A DNA stretch of 64,000 bases from an uncultured Parolsenella sp. (GCF_934660935.1 NZ_CAKUIH010000009.1:1-64000), one strand, 5' to 3'. Positions 34,369 to 45,269 are shown, counted from the stretch's first letter. Program-made: numbers and translations. Notes: generated by a model from the letters alone, not told the origin.

Positions 34369-36381
34369 CTACATCAGCTCGCAGACCCTCTGGGCGAACT
34401 CCACCGGATCATCGGGCAGAATGCCCTCAACAAGCAGCGCCTGGTCATACAACAGGCCAGCGTACTTGGTGAGCTTGTCGGTGTCACCGGCTTCCTGGGC
34501 GGCCTTGAGCTTGCCGAAGACGGGGTGCTTGGCGTTGAGCTCGAGCACGCGCTGGGCCTTCGGGGCGTCCGCTGCGTCCGGGCCGGCCGCAAGGACCTTC
34601 TCCATCTCGAGCGTGAGCGGACCCTCGGAGGTAATCGCCGCGGGGGCGTCGGTCAGACGTGCGGACACCGTGACCTTCGTGACCTTCTCGCCCAGAGCAT
34701 CCTTCATCGCCTTGAAGAGGTCCTCGTTATCCTTCGTGGCCTCCTCGGCCGCCTTCTTCTCGTCCTCCGTGGCAAAGTCGACGTCACCAGCGGCAACGTT
34801 CTTGAGCTCGAGCGAGCGATCTTCGACTTCGGGCTCCGCACCATCGGCGACGGCCTTCTCGGCGGCCTCGCGCGCGGTGTCGTCCTCGTAAGTCTTGGGC
34901 AGGCCCTTGGCCTCATAGGCACGCATGGACTGGAAGGTGAACTCGTCCACATCAGCAGTGCAAAGCAGGACGTCAAAGCCGTGATCGAGGGCCGCCTTCA
35001 CGACGGGCATCTTCGCCAGGCGGTCGCGAGAGTCGCCGGCGGCATAGTAGACGGCCTTCTGGCCGGCAGGCATTGCCTTCGCATACTCGGCGAGCGTGAC
35101 CATCTTCTGCTCGCGAGCGCTCCAGAAGAGCAGGAGGTCCGCGAGCTCAGAGGCCTTCATGCCATAGCTCGAATAGATGCCGTACTTGAGGCCACGGCCG
35201 AAGTTCTCGAAGAACTTCTCGTAGGCCTCGCGATCCTGATCGCGCATCGCCTCGAGCTCATTCGTGACCTTCTTCTCGATACGCTTGGCGATAGCCTTGA
35301 GCTGGCGATTCTGCTGCAGCGTCTCACGCGAGATGTTCAGCGTGACATCCGGCGAATCCACGATACCACGCACGAAGTTGTAATAGTCAGGCAGGAGGTC
35401 AGCGCACTTCTCCATGATCGGGACGTTGGAGCTATAGAGCGCGAGGCCCTTCTCGTAATCCTTGCTGTAGAGGTCGAACGGAGCCTTGCCCGGGACGAAC
35501 AGCAGCGCGTCGTACTCGAGCGCGCCCTCGGCGTGGAAGGTGATGGTGCGCGCCGGATCCTCCCAATCATGGAAGGTGGACTTGTAGAACTCGTCGTAGT
35601 CCTTCTGCTCGACGTCACGCTTCTTCCAAATCGGCGTCATGGAGTTGATGGTCTCGAGCTCTGTGTAGTCCTCGTACTCAGGGGTGTAGTCCTCCGGAGC
35701 GTCCTCGGGCTTGGGCTTCTGACGGCTCTTGGTGACCATCATCTGGATGGGATGGCGCACGTAGTTGCTGTACTGGCGGATAAGCTCCTTGAGGGTCCAC
35801 TCCTCGAGGAAACGACTGTAGCGCTCGCCCTCTGCGCCATCCGTACCTTCGACGTCATCCTTGAGGGTAAGGATGACGTCAGCGCCACAGTGATCGCGCT
35901 TGGCATCTGCGATGGTATAGCCCTCGAGGCCGTCGCTCACCCACTCATGCGCGACGTCCTCGCCAGCAGCTCTGGTCACCACACGAACCTCCTTGGCGAC
36001 CATGAAGGCAGAATAGAAGCCGACACCAAACTGGCCGATAATATCGACGTCGTCGCCCTGGTGCTCGGCATTCTCTGCCTTGAACTCCTCAGAACCTGAG
36101 TGCGCAATCGTGCCGAGGTTCTTCTCGAGCTCCTCCGCCGTCATGCCAAGGCCATTGTCCGAGATGGTGAGGGTGCGCGCGTCCTTGTCGGGCGTCACGC
36201 GAATGGCGAGGCTATCCTCGTCGAGATCGATCGTGGAATCCGTGAGGCTGCGGAGATAGAGCTTATCCTCGGCGTCAGACGCATTGGAGATGAGCTCTCG
36301 AAGGAAGATCTCCTTGTTGGTGTAGATCGAGTTGATCATGAGGTCGAGGAGCTTCTTGCTCTCTGTCTTGAACTTGCGCAT
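34369..36381 (-). CDS. htpG: Molecular chaperone HtpG (Hsp90)
   Basis: 670 residues. The GHKL ATPase motifs are clear: ELISNASDAEDKL, DNGLGMT, GTIAHSGSEEF and GQFGVGFYSAFMVA. The middle domain has the catalytic-loop Arg in NISRETLQQNRQLK, and a C-terminal dimerisation domain follows. Around residues 515-560 is a charged Glu/Asp/Lys-rich segment that looks longer than in E. coli HtpG. The ATG at 36379-36381 follows GGGAGG with 7 nt spacing. Single gene. Confidence 0.95.
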   Translation of the reverse strand: MRKFKTESKKLLDLMINSIYTNKEIFLRELISNASDAEDKLYLRSLTDSTIDLDEDSLAIRVTPDKDARTLTISDNGLGMTAEELEKNLGTIAHSGSEEFKAENAEHQGDDVDIIGQFGVGFYSAFMVAKEVRVVTRAAGEDVAHEWVSDGLEGYTIADAKRDHCGADVILTLKDDVEGTDGAEGERYSRFLEEWTLKELIRQYSNYVRHPIQMMVTKSRQKPKPEDAPEDYTPEYEDYTELETINSMTPIWKKRDVEQKDYDEFYKSTFHDWEDPARTITFHAEGALEYDALLFVPGKAPFDLYSKDYEKGLALYSSNVPIMEKCADLLPDYYNFVRGIVDSPDVTLNISRETLQQNRQLKAIAKRIEKKVTNELEAMRDQDREAYEKFFENFGRGLKYGIYSSYGMKASELADLLLFWSAREQKMVTLAEYAKAMPAGQKAVYYAAGDSRDRLAKMPVVKAALDHGFDVLLCTADVDEFTFQSMRAYEAKGLPKTYEDDTAREAAEKAVADGAEPEVEDRSLELKNVAAGDVDFATEDEKKAAEEATKDNEDLFKAMKDALGEKVTKVTVSARLTDAPAAITSEGPLTLEMEKVLAAGPDAADAPKAQRVLELNAKHPVFGKLKAAQEAGDTDKLTKYAGLLYDQALLVEGILPDDPVEFAQRVCELM

Positions 36382-36470
36382 GTGCAGGCCTCCCGAGACG
36401 AGCGACGCGGGCAAGCTACGACCACGCGGGCCGCTGCTCGCAAATCTGCTAATGGTTGACTTAGGTTTTA

Positions 36471-36578
36471 TATCCCAAATATGCGCAAGTAATCAACGAA
36501 AGTCGTTTTTGAACGCATTCAGCACCCGAAATCAGGGTGATTCAGCCATTCCGACACAGCGATTTGTGATTTGGGATA
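36471..36578. repeat. Possible palindromic element F (108 bp)
   Basis: Bounded by a 10-bp inverted repeat TATCCCAAAT / ATTTGGGATA, with a small inner hairpin CACCC...GGGTG. It lacks the shared core and the AGTAG inner arms, so membership of the element family is doubtful. Confidence 0.35.
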
Positions 36579-36619
36579 CTTCTTCGCGCCTCATTACGCG
36601 AAGCCAGATTTAGTGGACT

Positions 36620-36743
36620 CGAAATTCTATAGCCAATACCAGTTTTCCAAGTAGCTCCACACTCGCCAACATTAAAACTGCTGGTAATTAGCTCACGTAG
36701 ATTAGAGCTACTCGGCAAAAACCGTTTTGGCTATAGAATTTCG
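36620..36743 (-). repeat. Palindromic intergenic element E (124 bp)
   Basis: Perfect 16-bp outer inverted repeat CGAAATTCTATAGCCA (36620-36635) and its complement (36728-36743). Inner inverted repeat CCAAGTAGCTC (36647-36657) and GAGCTACTCGG (36705-36715), one mismatch. The inner arm CC(A/G)AGTAG is the same motif as in elements B, C and D, while the outer arm is unrelated. Orientation is assigned from a weakly similar core on the minus strand. It ends 75 bp before the nuclease-like gene. Confidence 0.65.
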
Positions 36744-36818
36744 CATCGTCCCACAAAACCTAGGGCAGTTTCCCACTAACCATTGGGTTTTTAATCGCCA
36801 AAGACCGCCTATAATCCT

Positions 36819-37955
36819 ATGCACGCCACCAACCCCATCGAAACCAAGCGATTGGCTTCCGTAGACGCTGGATCTACGAGTCTCTTGCGAATAGTCATTG
36901 GAGTTGCCGTGGAAATGCCGCTCTACTCAATCACCGCTTTCCGATATCACCGAGTTCCACCCCAGGTTCTAGCCCTGTATCCACCGTTGCCAGACACGTT
37001 TAATGACCCTTCTCATCGTGGCGTCTTGCATAACCCGACAGTTGTCGACTTGCTCAAAGTGCCCCTGCATAGGCTCTCGCTTTCCAGCAGGCCCTGCACT
37101 AGAACAAAGCTCTATCGCACGCACGTGGTTAGCCGAGAGCTTCCGTTTGGCAGCGTTCTCGATACGGACCATAACTTTCAGGTGACATCACCCGCATTTA
37201 CGCTGCTAGACCTTGCGACGCAACTTGCTCCCGCGCAATTGCTTATGGCTGCCTATGAACTATGCGGAACATACTCGGCTTTTAGCCCCAACGCTCGCAC
37301 GGAAGCGACGCTCTCGGAGGCCCTCGCGAAGGGACTGTTGGCGCCGCACGACGGATGGCGACGAGTCATCGGATCAAGGGGAAAACCGCTTGACCTCTGG
37401 AAACGAGACCCAATCTTAAGCGTCGACGAGCTCGCGAGGCTCACGTGGCAACTCGAAGGGCTTCATGGAATCAAGCGTCTGCGCTGGGCCGTCTCCCATA
37501 TGACAGGTGTATGCGCTTCTCCCTTCGAGGCGAAAGTGTCCATCTTGCTTGGACTTCCCAAAGCAAGTGGTGGCCTCGGGCTCGCGTTCACGAATAATCA
37601 TCGAATCGCCCTGTCAGGCCAAGCGCAGGAGTTATATCAGAAGAGTTGCTGCTACGCGGACCTATTCTTCGAAGGAACCGAGACGCACCCGCCCGTCGCA
37701 GTCGAATGCCAGGGGGCGTCCGTCCATGGCGGCGAAGCAGCGTCCCTCAGCGACGCCGCGCGCACGGCGGCGCTCCAGCTTATGGGCGTAGAGGTCATCC
37801 CCATCACACACGAGCAAATCGAGCACCAGAACAGCTGGAGCGCAATTAAACGGCTCCTCGCGCTAAAGCTTGATATCGACGTCAGCAAGACATCGCAGCA
37901 GAAACGAGCCGAAACCAACCTACGGCACGATCTGTTTGAAGGGTCCATAGCCTAG
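36819..37955 (+). CDS. Predicted PD-(D/E)XK nuclease-like protein with AbiEi-like N-terminus
   Basis: 378 residues if the first ATG is used. The middle (QVTSPAFTLLDLA) matches the AbiEi/DUF559-type proteins of actinobacteria. The C-terminal 140 residues fit a Vsr/DUF559-like restriction-endonuclease fold: E237 in ASPFEAK, D281 in YADLFFE, E296-x-Q298 in VAVECQG, then a helix-strand pair. This is inference from spacing and motifs. TATAAT lies only 3 nt before the first ATG, so the real start may be the GTG at codon 31, which has GGAG 5 nt upstream. GC is lower than in neighbours, suggesting transfer. It converges on uvrB with a 3-nt gap and sits beside element E. Confidence 0.6.
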   Translation: MHATNPIETKRLASVDAGSTSLLRIVIGVAVEMPLYSITAFRYHRVPPQVLALYPPLPDTFNDPSHRGVLHNPTVVDLLKVPLHRLSLSSRPCTRTKLYRTHVVSRELPFGSVLDTDHNFQVTSPAFTLLDLATQLAPAQLLMAAYELCGTYSAFSPNARTEATLSEALAKGLLAPHDGWRRVIGSRGKPLDLWKRDPILSVDELARLTWQLEGLHGIKRLRWAVSHMTGVCASPFEAKVSILLGLPKASGGLGLAFTNNHRIALSGQAQELYQKSCCYADLFFEGTETHPPVAVECQGASVHGGEAASLSDAARTAALQLMGVEVIPITHEQIEHQNSWSAIKRLLALKLDIDVSKTSQQKRAETNLRHDLFEGSIA

Positions 37956-37958
37956 GCG

Positions 37959-40220
37959 CTACTTCTTCCTCGGTTGGTAGCGTCTGCGAGTGGCGTGGAC
38001 GCTCCCCTTGCGTGCGCCAGCCTTAAGGCGAGCCATGACCTCGTCCTCCGTAGTTCCCTCTACCTTGCTCCTGAGTTCGACGAGCTGATCGCGCAGGTCA
38101 GCGGCACGCTCGAAGTCCATGGCTTCGCTCGCCGCCGCCATGTCACTCTCAAGCGCTTCCATAATGCGAGTCAGCTCTTCGCGAGGCAGCTTCTTCGCGA
38201 GCTCGGTGGCAACAGGCTTGGCCGTAGCCTCACTCTTCGCACGCGCATCGGCATCAACCCCGGCAAGGCTCTCGAAGGCACCGTGGCTTCCCGTGCCATG
38301 GCGGTCGCGCGTTTTGTCGCCAATCGTCTCCTCTGCCTCGGAAATAAAGCTCGAGATGTCCGCAATCGACTTCTTGACGGTCTTGGGCACGATGCCGTGT
38401 TCCTCGTTGAACGCCTCCTGAGCGGCGCGGCGCCGGCGAGTCTCATCAATGGCGATGCGCATTGAATCCGTAATGCGATCCGCATACATGATGACCTCAC
38501 CGTGAGCGTTACGCGCGGCACGGCCCATCGTCTGAATGAGCGAGCGACGGTTGCGGAGGAAGCCCTCCTTATCTGCATCAAGGATCGCCACAAGCGAGAC
38601 CTCCGGAATGTCGAGGCCCTCGCGAAGGAGGTTGATGCCCACGAGCACGTCAATCTTACCCATGCGCAGGTCGCGAATGATATCCACGCGATCGAGCGTT
38701 GCAGTGTCCGAGTGCATGTAGTTGACCTTAAGCCCCTCGTCGAGGAGATGATCCGTAAGGTCCTCCGCCATGCGCTTGGTGAGCGTCGTCACCAGAACGC
38801 GCTCCTTTGCGGCAACGCGCGTGCGAATCTCCTCCGTCAGGTCATCGATCTGGCCACGGATGGGGCGCACGTCAATCAACGGATCAAGCAGGCCAGTCGG
38901 GCGGATGATCTGCTCGACCGTCTGCTGGCTAACCTGCTCCTCGTAGTCTCCGGGCGTGGCCGAGACATAGACGAACTGCGGCACTCGGCTCTCGAACTCA
39001 TCGAAGCGCAAGGGACGGTTATCGAGCGCGCTAGGCAGGCGAAATCCGTGTTCTACCAGCGTAATCTTGCGCGCGCGGTCACCTTCATGCATGCCGCGGA
39101 TTTGAGGCACCGTCACGTGGCTCTCGTCGATGATGCAGAGCATGTCCTTGGGGAAATAGTCGATAAGCGTGAAGGGTGGCTCGCCAGGAGCACGGCCATC
39201 GAGGTGACGCGAGTAGTTCTCGATGCCGTTGCAATATCCCATGTTCTCAAGCATCTCGAGGTCATACCCCGTACGCTCGCGCAGGCGCTGAGCCTCGAGG
39301 AGCTTGTCGGCTTCCTTGAGCTGGGCCAGGCGCTCCGTAAGCTCTTGGTTGATGGTGTCGAGCGCGCGGTTGATCTTGGGTCGCTCCGTGACATAGTGAC
39401 TTGCCGGCCAAATGGGCACCGCGTCAAACTCGCGCAGAATCTCGCCCGTGACCTCATCGATCTCAGCGATAACCTCGACTTCATCACCGAAGAACTCGAT
39501 GCGGAGAGGGTGCTCAGCATATGGCGGGAACACATCCACGCGCTCCCCGCGCACGCGGAAGCAGCCGCGAGCAAGATCGATGTCGTTGCGGTCATACTGG
39601 ATGTCAATTAACGAGTGGATGAAATCGTCGCGCTCGAGCGGCTCATCCTTTGAGACGTTGGGGGCAAGGCCCGCATAGTCCTCCGGACTACCGATACCGT
39701 AAATGCAGCTCACCGAGGCAACGCAGATGACATCGCGACGCGAGAGCAAACTTGCCGTGGCCTGGTGGCGGAGCTTCTCGACCTCCTCGTTGATCGAGGC
39801 ATCCTTCTCGATGTAGGTATCACTCTGTGGAACGTAGGCCTCCGGCTGGTAGTAGTCATAGTAGGAGACGAAATAGACTACGGCATTGTTGGGAAAGAGC
39901 TCGCGCATCTCGCTTGCAACCTGGGCCGCGAGAGTCTTGTTGGGCTCCATGATGAGCGTAGGCTTGTTGACGGCCTCGATCGTCTTGGCCATGGTGTAGG
40001 TCTTGCCGGAACCCGTAACGCCAAGGAGGGTCTGGTAACGAAGGCCATCCTCGATGCCCTTCGCGAGCTTGGCTATGGCCTGAGGTTGATCGCCTGCCGG
40101 CTCGAACGAAGAGACAACCTTAAGGGGCACGCCGGCGCTCTCGACGCCAAAACGGCGGAGCTCAGCGCCAACATGGCCCGTGACCTGCGGCTGATTTGAA
40201 GTTGCCTCCTGTGCGCCCAT
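37959..40220 (-). CDS. uvrB: Excinuclease ABC subunit B (UvrB)
   Basis: 753 residues. Walker A GVTGSGKT, the beta-hairpin that clamps damaged DNA ([20 protein letters not shown]), DESHVTVPQ (Walker B) and helicase motifs such as [13 protein letters not shown] are all present. The C-terminal UVR helical hairpin ([20 protein letters not shown]) recruits UvrC. It works with UvrA and UvrC in nucleotide excision repair; uvrC is elsewhere in this window, at 58.4 kb, and uvrA is not seen. The ATG at 40220 follows GGAGG. The C-terminus has a short basic tail ([12 protein letters not shown]). Confidence 0.96.
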   Translation of the reverse strand: MGAQEATSNQPQVTGHVGAELRRFGVESAGVPLKVVSSFEPAGDQPQAIAKLAKGIEDGLRYQTLLGVTGSGKTYTMAKTIEAVNKPTLIMEPNKTLAAQVASEMRELFPNNAVVYFVSYYDYYQPEAYVPQSDTYIEKDASINEEVEKLRHQATASLLSRRDVICVASVSCIYGIGSPEDYAGLAPNVSKDEPLERDDFIHSLIDIQYDRNDIDLARGCFRVRGERVDVFPPYAEHPLRIEFFGDEVEVIAEIDEVTGEILREFDAVPIWPASHYVTERPKINRALDTINQELTERLAQLKEADKLLEAQRLRERTGYDLEMLENMGYCNGIENYSRHLDGRAPGEPPFTLIDYFPKDMLCIIDESHVTVPQIRGMHEGDRARKITLVEHGFRLPSALDNRPLRFDEFESRVPQFVYVSATPGDYEEQVSQQTVEQIIRPTGLLDPLIDVRPIRGQIDDLTEEIRTRVAAKERVLVTTLTKRMAEDLTDHLLDEGLKVNYMHSDTATLDRVDIIRDLRMGKIDVLVGINLLREGLDIPEVSLVAILDADKEGFLRNRRSLIQTMGRAARNAHGEVIMYADRITDSMRIAIDETRRRRAAQEAFNEEHGIVPKTVKKSIADISSFISEAEETIGDKTRDRHGTGSHGAFESLAGVDADARAKSEATAKPVATELAKKLPREELTRIMEALESDMAAASEAMDFERAADLRDQLVELRSKVEGTTEDEVMARLKAGARKGSVHATRRRYQPRKK

Positions 40221-40255
40221 GTTTCCTCCGCTACGTACAGCTGTTCGATATCGCC

Positions 40256-40261
40256 ATTATA
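40256..40261 (-). promoter_or_regulatory. -10 hexamer of the uvrB promoter
   Basis: A perfect TATAAT on the minus strand, 36 nt before the uvrB start. No good -35 element is visible 16-18 nt upstream. Confidence 0.45.
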
Positions 40262-40343
40262 CACGTACGAACCAAGCCGACACGAGCCAAAGCCCTAGAT
40301 CCGGGGAGGCCATCCCGGGGCTCGGGAACTAAATCGGGCTTCG

Positions 40344-40952
40344 CTACTCCCCCATGACCTCGAGCCACCACGCGTCCACGGCAGCCTCTAACGCCGCAGC
40401 GCCAGCATCGTTTTCGATCACATGCGTGGCGTGGGCGCGAAGATACTCGTCACTTGGCTGATGCACCACGCGAGCATCGAAATCCTCCCCCGCCATACCG
40501 CGACCAATGGCACGCTCACGACGAAGCGCTAGTGGTGCCGTCACGATAAGGACATCATCCGCAAGAGGAAGCAAATCCTCCACGCGATCGAGCAGGGGCA
40601 CCTCGACAATCGTCAGCTTTGGCTCAGCCCCAGAACAGCTCGAGCTCGTAAGGATGGCGGCGAGACGCTCACGAATGGCGGGCATCTCAATCGCCTCGAG
40701 GCGCGCCGTATCCTCCGGCGTGGCAAACGCGCGGGCCGCTAGCTCGCCTCGATTCAGCTCGCCCGTATCCCCATCAATCAGATCATCACCGAACTCTGCC
40801 GCAATAGCCTCCAGAACGGGACTACCCACCTCGAGGACCTCGCGGGAGACCTGGTCAAGATCACACAGCCAGGCACCGCGATCATGCAGCAGACGGGCAA
40901 CGGTTGACTTACCCGACGCGATACCGCCAGCTAGAAACGTCGTATGTGCCAT
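40344..40952 (-). CDS. coaE: Dephospho-CoA kinase
   Basis: 202 residues. P-loop GGIASGKST at residues 9-17, CDLDQVSREVLEVG (substrate-binding Asp), then the lid region LALRRERAIGRGM. It phosphorylates the 3'-hydroxyl of dephospho-CoA in the last step of CoA synthesis. It starts 6 nt after the zinc-ribbon protein gene. Confidence 0.92.
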   Translation of the reverse strand: MAHTTFLAGGIASGKSTVARLLHDRGAWLCDLDQVSREVLEVGSPVLEAIAAEFGDDLIDGDTGELNRGELAARAFATPEDTARLEAIEMPAIRERLAAILTSSSCSGAEPKLTIVEVPLLDRVEDLLPLADDVLIVTAPLALRRERAIGRGMAGEDFDARVVHQPSDEYLRAHATHVIENDAGAAALEAAVDAWWLEVMGE

Positions 40953-40958
40953 GATCGA

Positions 40959-41390
40959 CTACGCCTTGCCATCAAAACGCGTGTGGCACTTGGGGCAGGT
41001 AATGCGAACCTTGCCTTTGCCGCGAGGAATACGGACGCGCTGACCACACCCGGGACAGGCGAGGTGAACGTAGTTCTTGGCCTCGCGAAGCTCAGCAGCA
41101 GGGTTCGCTAGGAACGAAATCACAGGACCAGCCGCTTTAAGGACCTGCGAGTTCTCACGGCTGCGGGCAGAGACATCCTTCGACGTGATGCGGAACCATG
41201 AATAGCCGAGGAGAATCAGCGCTACGACTGAAACCCAGGTTGTGCGCGCAAACAAATCGATGATGACAAGAATCACGGCAAGCGTCGTGCAGGCACCAGA
41301 GAGCTCATCCGCGCCATTGCGCCCACGAGCCCACTCAAGAACCTTACGCTGCGCCTCTTCCATCTTGTTGCCATTCGTACCGTTTGCCAT
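40959..41390 (-). CDS. Zinc-ribbon membrane protein of unknown function
   Basis: 143 residues. Two adjacent hydrophobic helices near residues 30-65 (TTLAVILVIIDLF, VSVVALILLGYSWF) are followed by a cytoplasmic zinc ribbon with CPGCGQ and CPKCHTRFD (two Cys-x-x-Cys pairs). Similar small proteins occur in actinobacteria without known function. It is upstream of coaE in the same transcript. Confidence 0.75.
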   Translation of the reverse strand: MANGTNGNKMEEAQRKVLEWARGRNGADELSGACTTLAVILVIIDLFARTTWVSVVALILLGYSWFRITSKDVSARSRENSQVLKAAGPVISFLANPAAELREAKNYVHLACPGCGQRVRIPRGKGKVRITCPKCHTRFDGKA

Positions 41391-41458
41391 GAAAACCTGC
41401 CTTCCTTTTTCTTCGAGAAATAATTCTACCCGGCATTGCGGACACTAACCGCACACGA

Positions 41459-41550
41459 GGGAATCACAACGCCACCGCAACATCGAACCATCGAGCGAGC
41501 CCGGCGGCGCGCGGGAATCGCAACGCCCCCGCAACATCGGACCCATCGCG
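41459..41550. repeat. Imperfect 38-bp direct repeat
   Basis: GGGAATC(A/G)CAACGCC begins two related stretches (from 41459 and from 41513, period 54 bp), each continuing with CGCAACATCG. It lies between the rpsA terminator and the zinc-ribbon gene. Confidence 0.55.
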
Positions 41551-41588
41551 CGGCGAGCTGGTGGCGTGCGAGACCTCCCGTCGCACGC

Positions 41589-41619
41589 AAAAAGGGCCGC
41601 CCACTTTCGTGAGCGGCCC
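41589..41619 (-). terminator. Intrinsic terminator of rpsA
   Basis: GGGCCGC...CAC-GAAA-GTG...GCGGCCC stem with a GAAA tetraloop and five T on the minus strand. Confidence 0.9.
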
Positions 41620-41650
41620 CGCAATCGAGCTAGTTACCTAAGCGCGAGAT

Positions 41651-42847
41651 TTACTCGGCGTCGGTGGCCTCGATGGTCTCAGCAGCCTCGGTGGCCTCAG
41701 CGGCCTCCTCGGGCTTGTCCATCGGCTCAACCTCGACCTCGAAACCGAGGGTCTCAGCAGCGGCCTTCATGGACAGGGAGATACGACGACGATCGAGGTC
41801 GATCTCCATGACCTTGACCTGGACCTTGTCGCCAACCTTGCAAACCTGGGCAGGGGCGTCGACGTGCTGCTTGGCCATCTCGGAGATGTGGACCAGGCCC
41901 TCGATACCGTCGCCGAGGTCGACGAAGGCGCCGAACGGGACGAGCTTGGTGACAACGCCCTCAACGATGGCGTCGACCGGGTACTTCTTGACGAGCGTGC
42001 GCCAAGGATCCTCGGTGGTCTGCTTGAGACCGAGGGAGATGCGCTCGCGGTTGAGGTCGACGTCGAGAACCTGAACCTCGACCTCCTGGCCGACCTTGAC
42101 GACCTCGGAGGGGTGGTTGACGTGGTTCCAAGAGAGCTCGGAGATGTGAATCAGGCCGTCGATGCCGCCGAGGTCGACGAAGGCGCCGAAGTCGACGATC
42201 GAGGAGACCGTGCCCTTGAGGCGCATGCCCGGCTGGAGCTTCGAGAGAATCTCGGAGCGCTCGGCCTTGCGAGCCTCCTCGAGGACAACGCGACGGGAGA
42301 GGACAACGTTGTTGCGGTTGCGGTCCATCTCGATGACGCGGGCCTCGATGCGGGTGCCCATGTAAGCGTTGAGATCCTTGACGCGACGGAGGTCGACGAG
42401 GGAGGCGGGCAGGAAGCCGCGCAGGCCGATGTCGAGGATAAGGCCGCCCTTGACGACCTCGATGACCTCGCCCTCGACGTTCTCGCCGGCGTTGAACTTC
42501 TCCTCGATGCGGTTCCAAGCACGCTCGTACTCGGCACGCTTCTTGGAGAGGACCAGACGGCCGTCCTTGTCCTCCTTCTGGAGAACGAGGGCCTCGATGG
42601 TGTCGCCCAGGTTCACGATGTCAGCGGGGTTGGCGTCCTTGCGGATGGACAGCTCGCGGACGGGAATAACGCCCTCAGACTTGAAGCCGATGTCAAGCAG
42701 GACCTCATCGCGCTCAATCTTGACAACGGTGCCCGTGACAAGATCGCCCTCGTCGAAATCGGTAATGGTACCGTCGATGAGGTTGTTCATCTCCTCGTTG
42801 GACACGTCATCCAGCGAGAAAACGGACGAGTTCTGAATCTCACTCAA
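41651..42847 (-). CDS. rpsA: 30S ribosomal protein S1 (four S1 domains)
   Basis: 398 residues. Four S1 RNA-binding repeats are visible (GDLVTGTVVKIERDEVLLDIG; GENVEGEVIEVVKGGLILDIG; GMRLKGTVSSIVDFGAFVDLG; VDAIVEGVVTKLVPFGAFVDLG region). The C-terminal tail is Glu/Ala-rich. It has fewer repeats than the six of E. coli S1, as is usual in Gram-positive lineages. The only credible start is TTG at 42845-42847, with AAAGGGG 7 nt upstream, giving LSEIQNSSVFSLDDV. Confidence 0.93.
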   Translation of the reverse strand: MSEIQNSSVFSLDDVSNEEMNNLIDGTITDFDEGDLVTGTVVKIERDEVLLDIGFKSEGVIPVRELSIRKDANPADIVNLGDTIEALVLQKEDKDGRLVLSKKRAEYERAWNRIEEKFNAGENVEGEVIEVVKGGLILDIGLRGFLPASLVDLRRVKDLNAYMGTRIEARVIEMDRNRNNVVLSRRVVLEEARKAERSEILSKLQPGMRLKGTVSSIVDFGAFVDLGGIDGLIHISELSWNHVNHPSEVVKVGQEVEVQVLDVDLNRERISLGLKQTTEDPWRTLVKKYPVDAIVEGVVTKLVPFGAFVDLGDGIEGLVHISEMAKQHVDAPAQVCKVGDKVQVKVMEIDLDRRRISLSMKAAAETLGFEVEVEPMDKPEEAAEATEAAETIEATDAE

Positions 42848-43001
42848 AGGTGGACCCCTTTCGAAAACGGGGCCCCGATGCTCATGCGCATCGCCTGCAG
42901 CAGCTCCGGGCCAGATGCTCGCCCACAGCCACCGGCTTGGATTTACATCGCTCGGGGGCCGACAGATATGGTGTGCGAGCGTCCGACTCACACGTCTTGA
43001 T

Positions 43002-43064
43002 AGGATACCTTGCACGCCTAGCACATTTCAAGCGTAAGTGGCAAGTCTGCTCGTAAATTTACGA
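43002..43064 (-). promoter_or_regulatory. rpsA promoter candidate with adjacent 14-bp palindrome
   Basis: Minus strand: -35 TTGAAA (43026-43031), 18-nt spacer, -10 TATCCT (43002-43007). Immediately upstream is TCGTAAATTTACGA (43051-43064), a perfect 14-bp palindrome and plausible operator. Confidence 0.5.
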
Positions 43065-43146
43065 AAAGTTGGCCTTCTCCGCACACGCCCGCCGCCGCAT
43101 GCCTGCGCCGCCGCACGCCCGCGCATCGTCCTCGCGCCCGCGCGCC

Positions 43147-43179
43147 AAAAAACGGGGCCCGCGCACACGCGCGGACCCC
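43147..43179 (-). terminator. Intrinsic terminator of the dpp operon
   Basis: An 11-bp GC stem with one mismatch and an ACAC-type loop (43154-43179), followed on the minus strand by six T, 8 nt after dppF. Confidence 0.9.
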
Positions 43180-43186
43180 GCAGTTC

Positions 43187-44276
43187 CTACTCTCCCAGAC
43201 CGTTCGGGCCCATACCGCCCGGAACGGTGTCAGAGTCGCGGCCATACGCCGGCTGCGCCGAGATCTCTTGAATCTTGGTCGCCTCCGCAATGACGCCGTC
43301 GGCGAGGACGTTGTCGTAGCGGTGGCACGCGCACCAGTGACCCGGCGACACCTCTCGAAGCTCCGGCGCAGACACGTCGCAGCCGCCCACCTTGGCGAAG
43401 CAACGGCTACAGAAGCGGCAGCCAGCAGGCGGGTCGATCGGGCTCGGCACGTCGCCCTCGAGGATGATGCGACGACGGCGCATCTTCGGGTCGACCGACG
43501 GAATCGCCGAGAGAAGCGCCTGTGTATAGGGGCAAAGCGGGTGGTGGTAAAGCTCGTTCTTCTCGGTAATCTCCATGAGACGGCCGAGGTACATGACACC
43601 CACGCGGTCGCTCACGTGCTTCACGACGTTCAGGCCGTGGGCGATGAACAGGTACGTGAGGCCCATCTTCTCCTTAAGGTCGTCGAGGAGGTTCAAGACC
43701 TGCGCCTGCACCGATACGTCAAGCGCCGAGACGGGCTCGTCACACACGATGAGCTTGGGGTTCACGGCAAGCGCACGCGCAATACCCACGCGCTGGCGCT
43801 GGCCGCCGGAGAACTCGTGCGGGTAGCGGTTGCGCATGGACGCCGGAAGGCCAACGAGCTCGAGCAGCTCGTCCACGCGGGCATCAATCTTGTCCTCGGG
43901 CAGGATCTTGTTCGTGCGAATGGGCTCGGCGATGATGCTACCCACCGTCATGCGCGGGTTCAGGCTCGCGTAGGGATCCTGGAAGATGAGCTGGATGTCG
44001 CAGCACAGGCGGCGGCGTTCCTTGGGCGACATTGCCGTGAGGTCCCGACCCTCGAACGTTATCGAGCCGGAGGTCGGGGTAAGCAGGCCCACCAGCATCT
44101 TGCCGATGGTCGTCTTTCCGCAACCGGACTCGCCCACGAGGCCAAACGCCTCGCCGCGGCGAATCTGGAACGAGACGTCATCGACGGCCTGAACGAAGGA
44201 CGTCGGCTTGCCAAAGAAGTTCGTGTCGGCGACGAAGCTCTTCGTCAGATGCTGGACGTCGAGCAGTACCTCGTCG

Positions 44277-44284
<8 letters not shown>
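43187..44284 (-). CDS. dppF: Dipeptide/oligopeptide ABC transporter ATPase (DppF/OppF)
   Basis: 365 residues: Walker [11 protein letters not shown]-loop [13 protein letters not shown], signature [15 protein letters not shown], Walker [14 protein letters not shown]. The C-terminal oligopeptide-transporter region carries cysteines (GCRFCSRCF, then GGCDV and WCACH) that in this family can bind a 4Fe-4S cluster. A non-conserved tail of about 40 residues ends the protein. The ATG at 44284 overlaps dppD by 8 nt, with GGAG upstream. Confidence 0.92.
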
Positions 44285-45263
<979 letters not shown>

Positions 45264-45269
45264 GGGCAC

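Larger units (their letters stand above)
36382..36818. other. AT-rich intergenic region with palindromic elements E and F
   Basis: 437 bp between the divergent starts of htpG and the nuclease-like gene. It is much poorer in GC than its surroundings. It contains a weak palindromic element F (36471-36578), the well-formed element E (36620-36743) and a TATAAT at 36810. No gene is supportable. Confidence 0.6.
42848..43186. other. Intergenic region between dppF end and rpsA
   Basis: 339 bp. It contains the rpsA leader (about 150 nt), a promoter candidate with an adjacent palindrome, and the dpp operon terminator. No gene is supportable. Confidence 0.6.

Noticed and set aside
36382..36818. Insertion sequence
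   Set aside because: The inverted repeats enclose only about 110-125 bp and no transposase frame is present; a non-autonomous element remains possible and is treated as a repeat.
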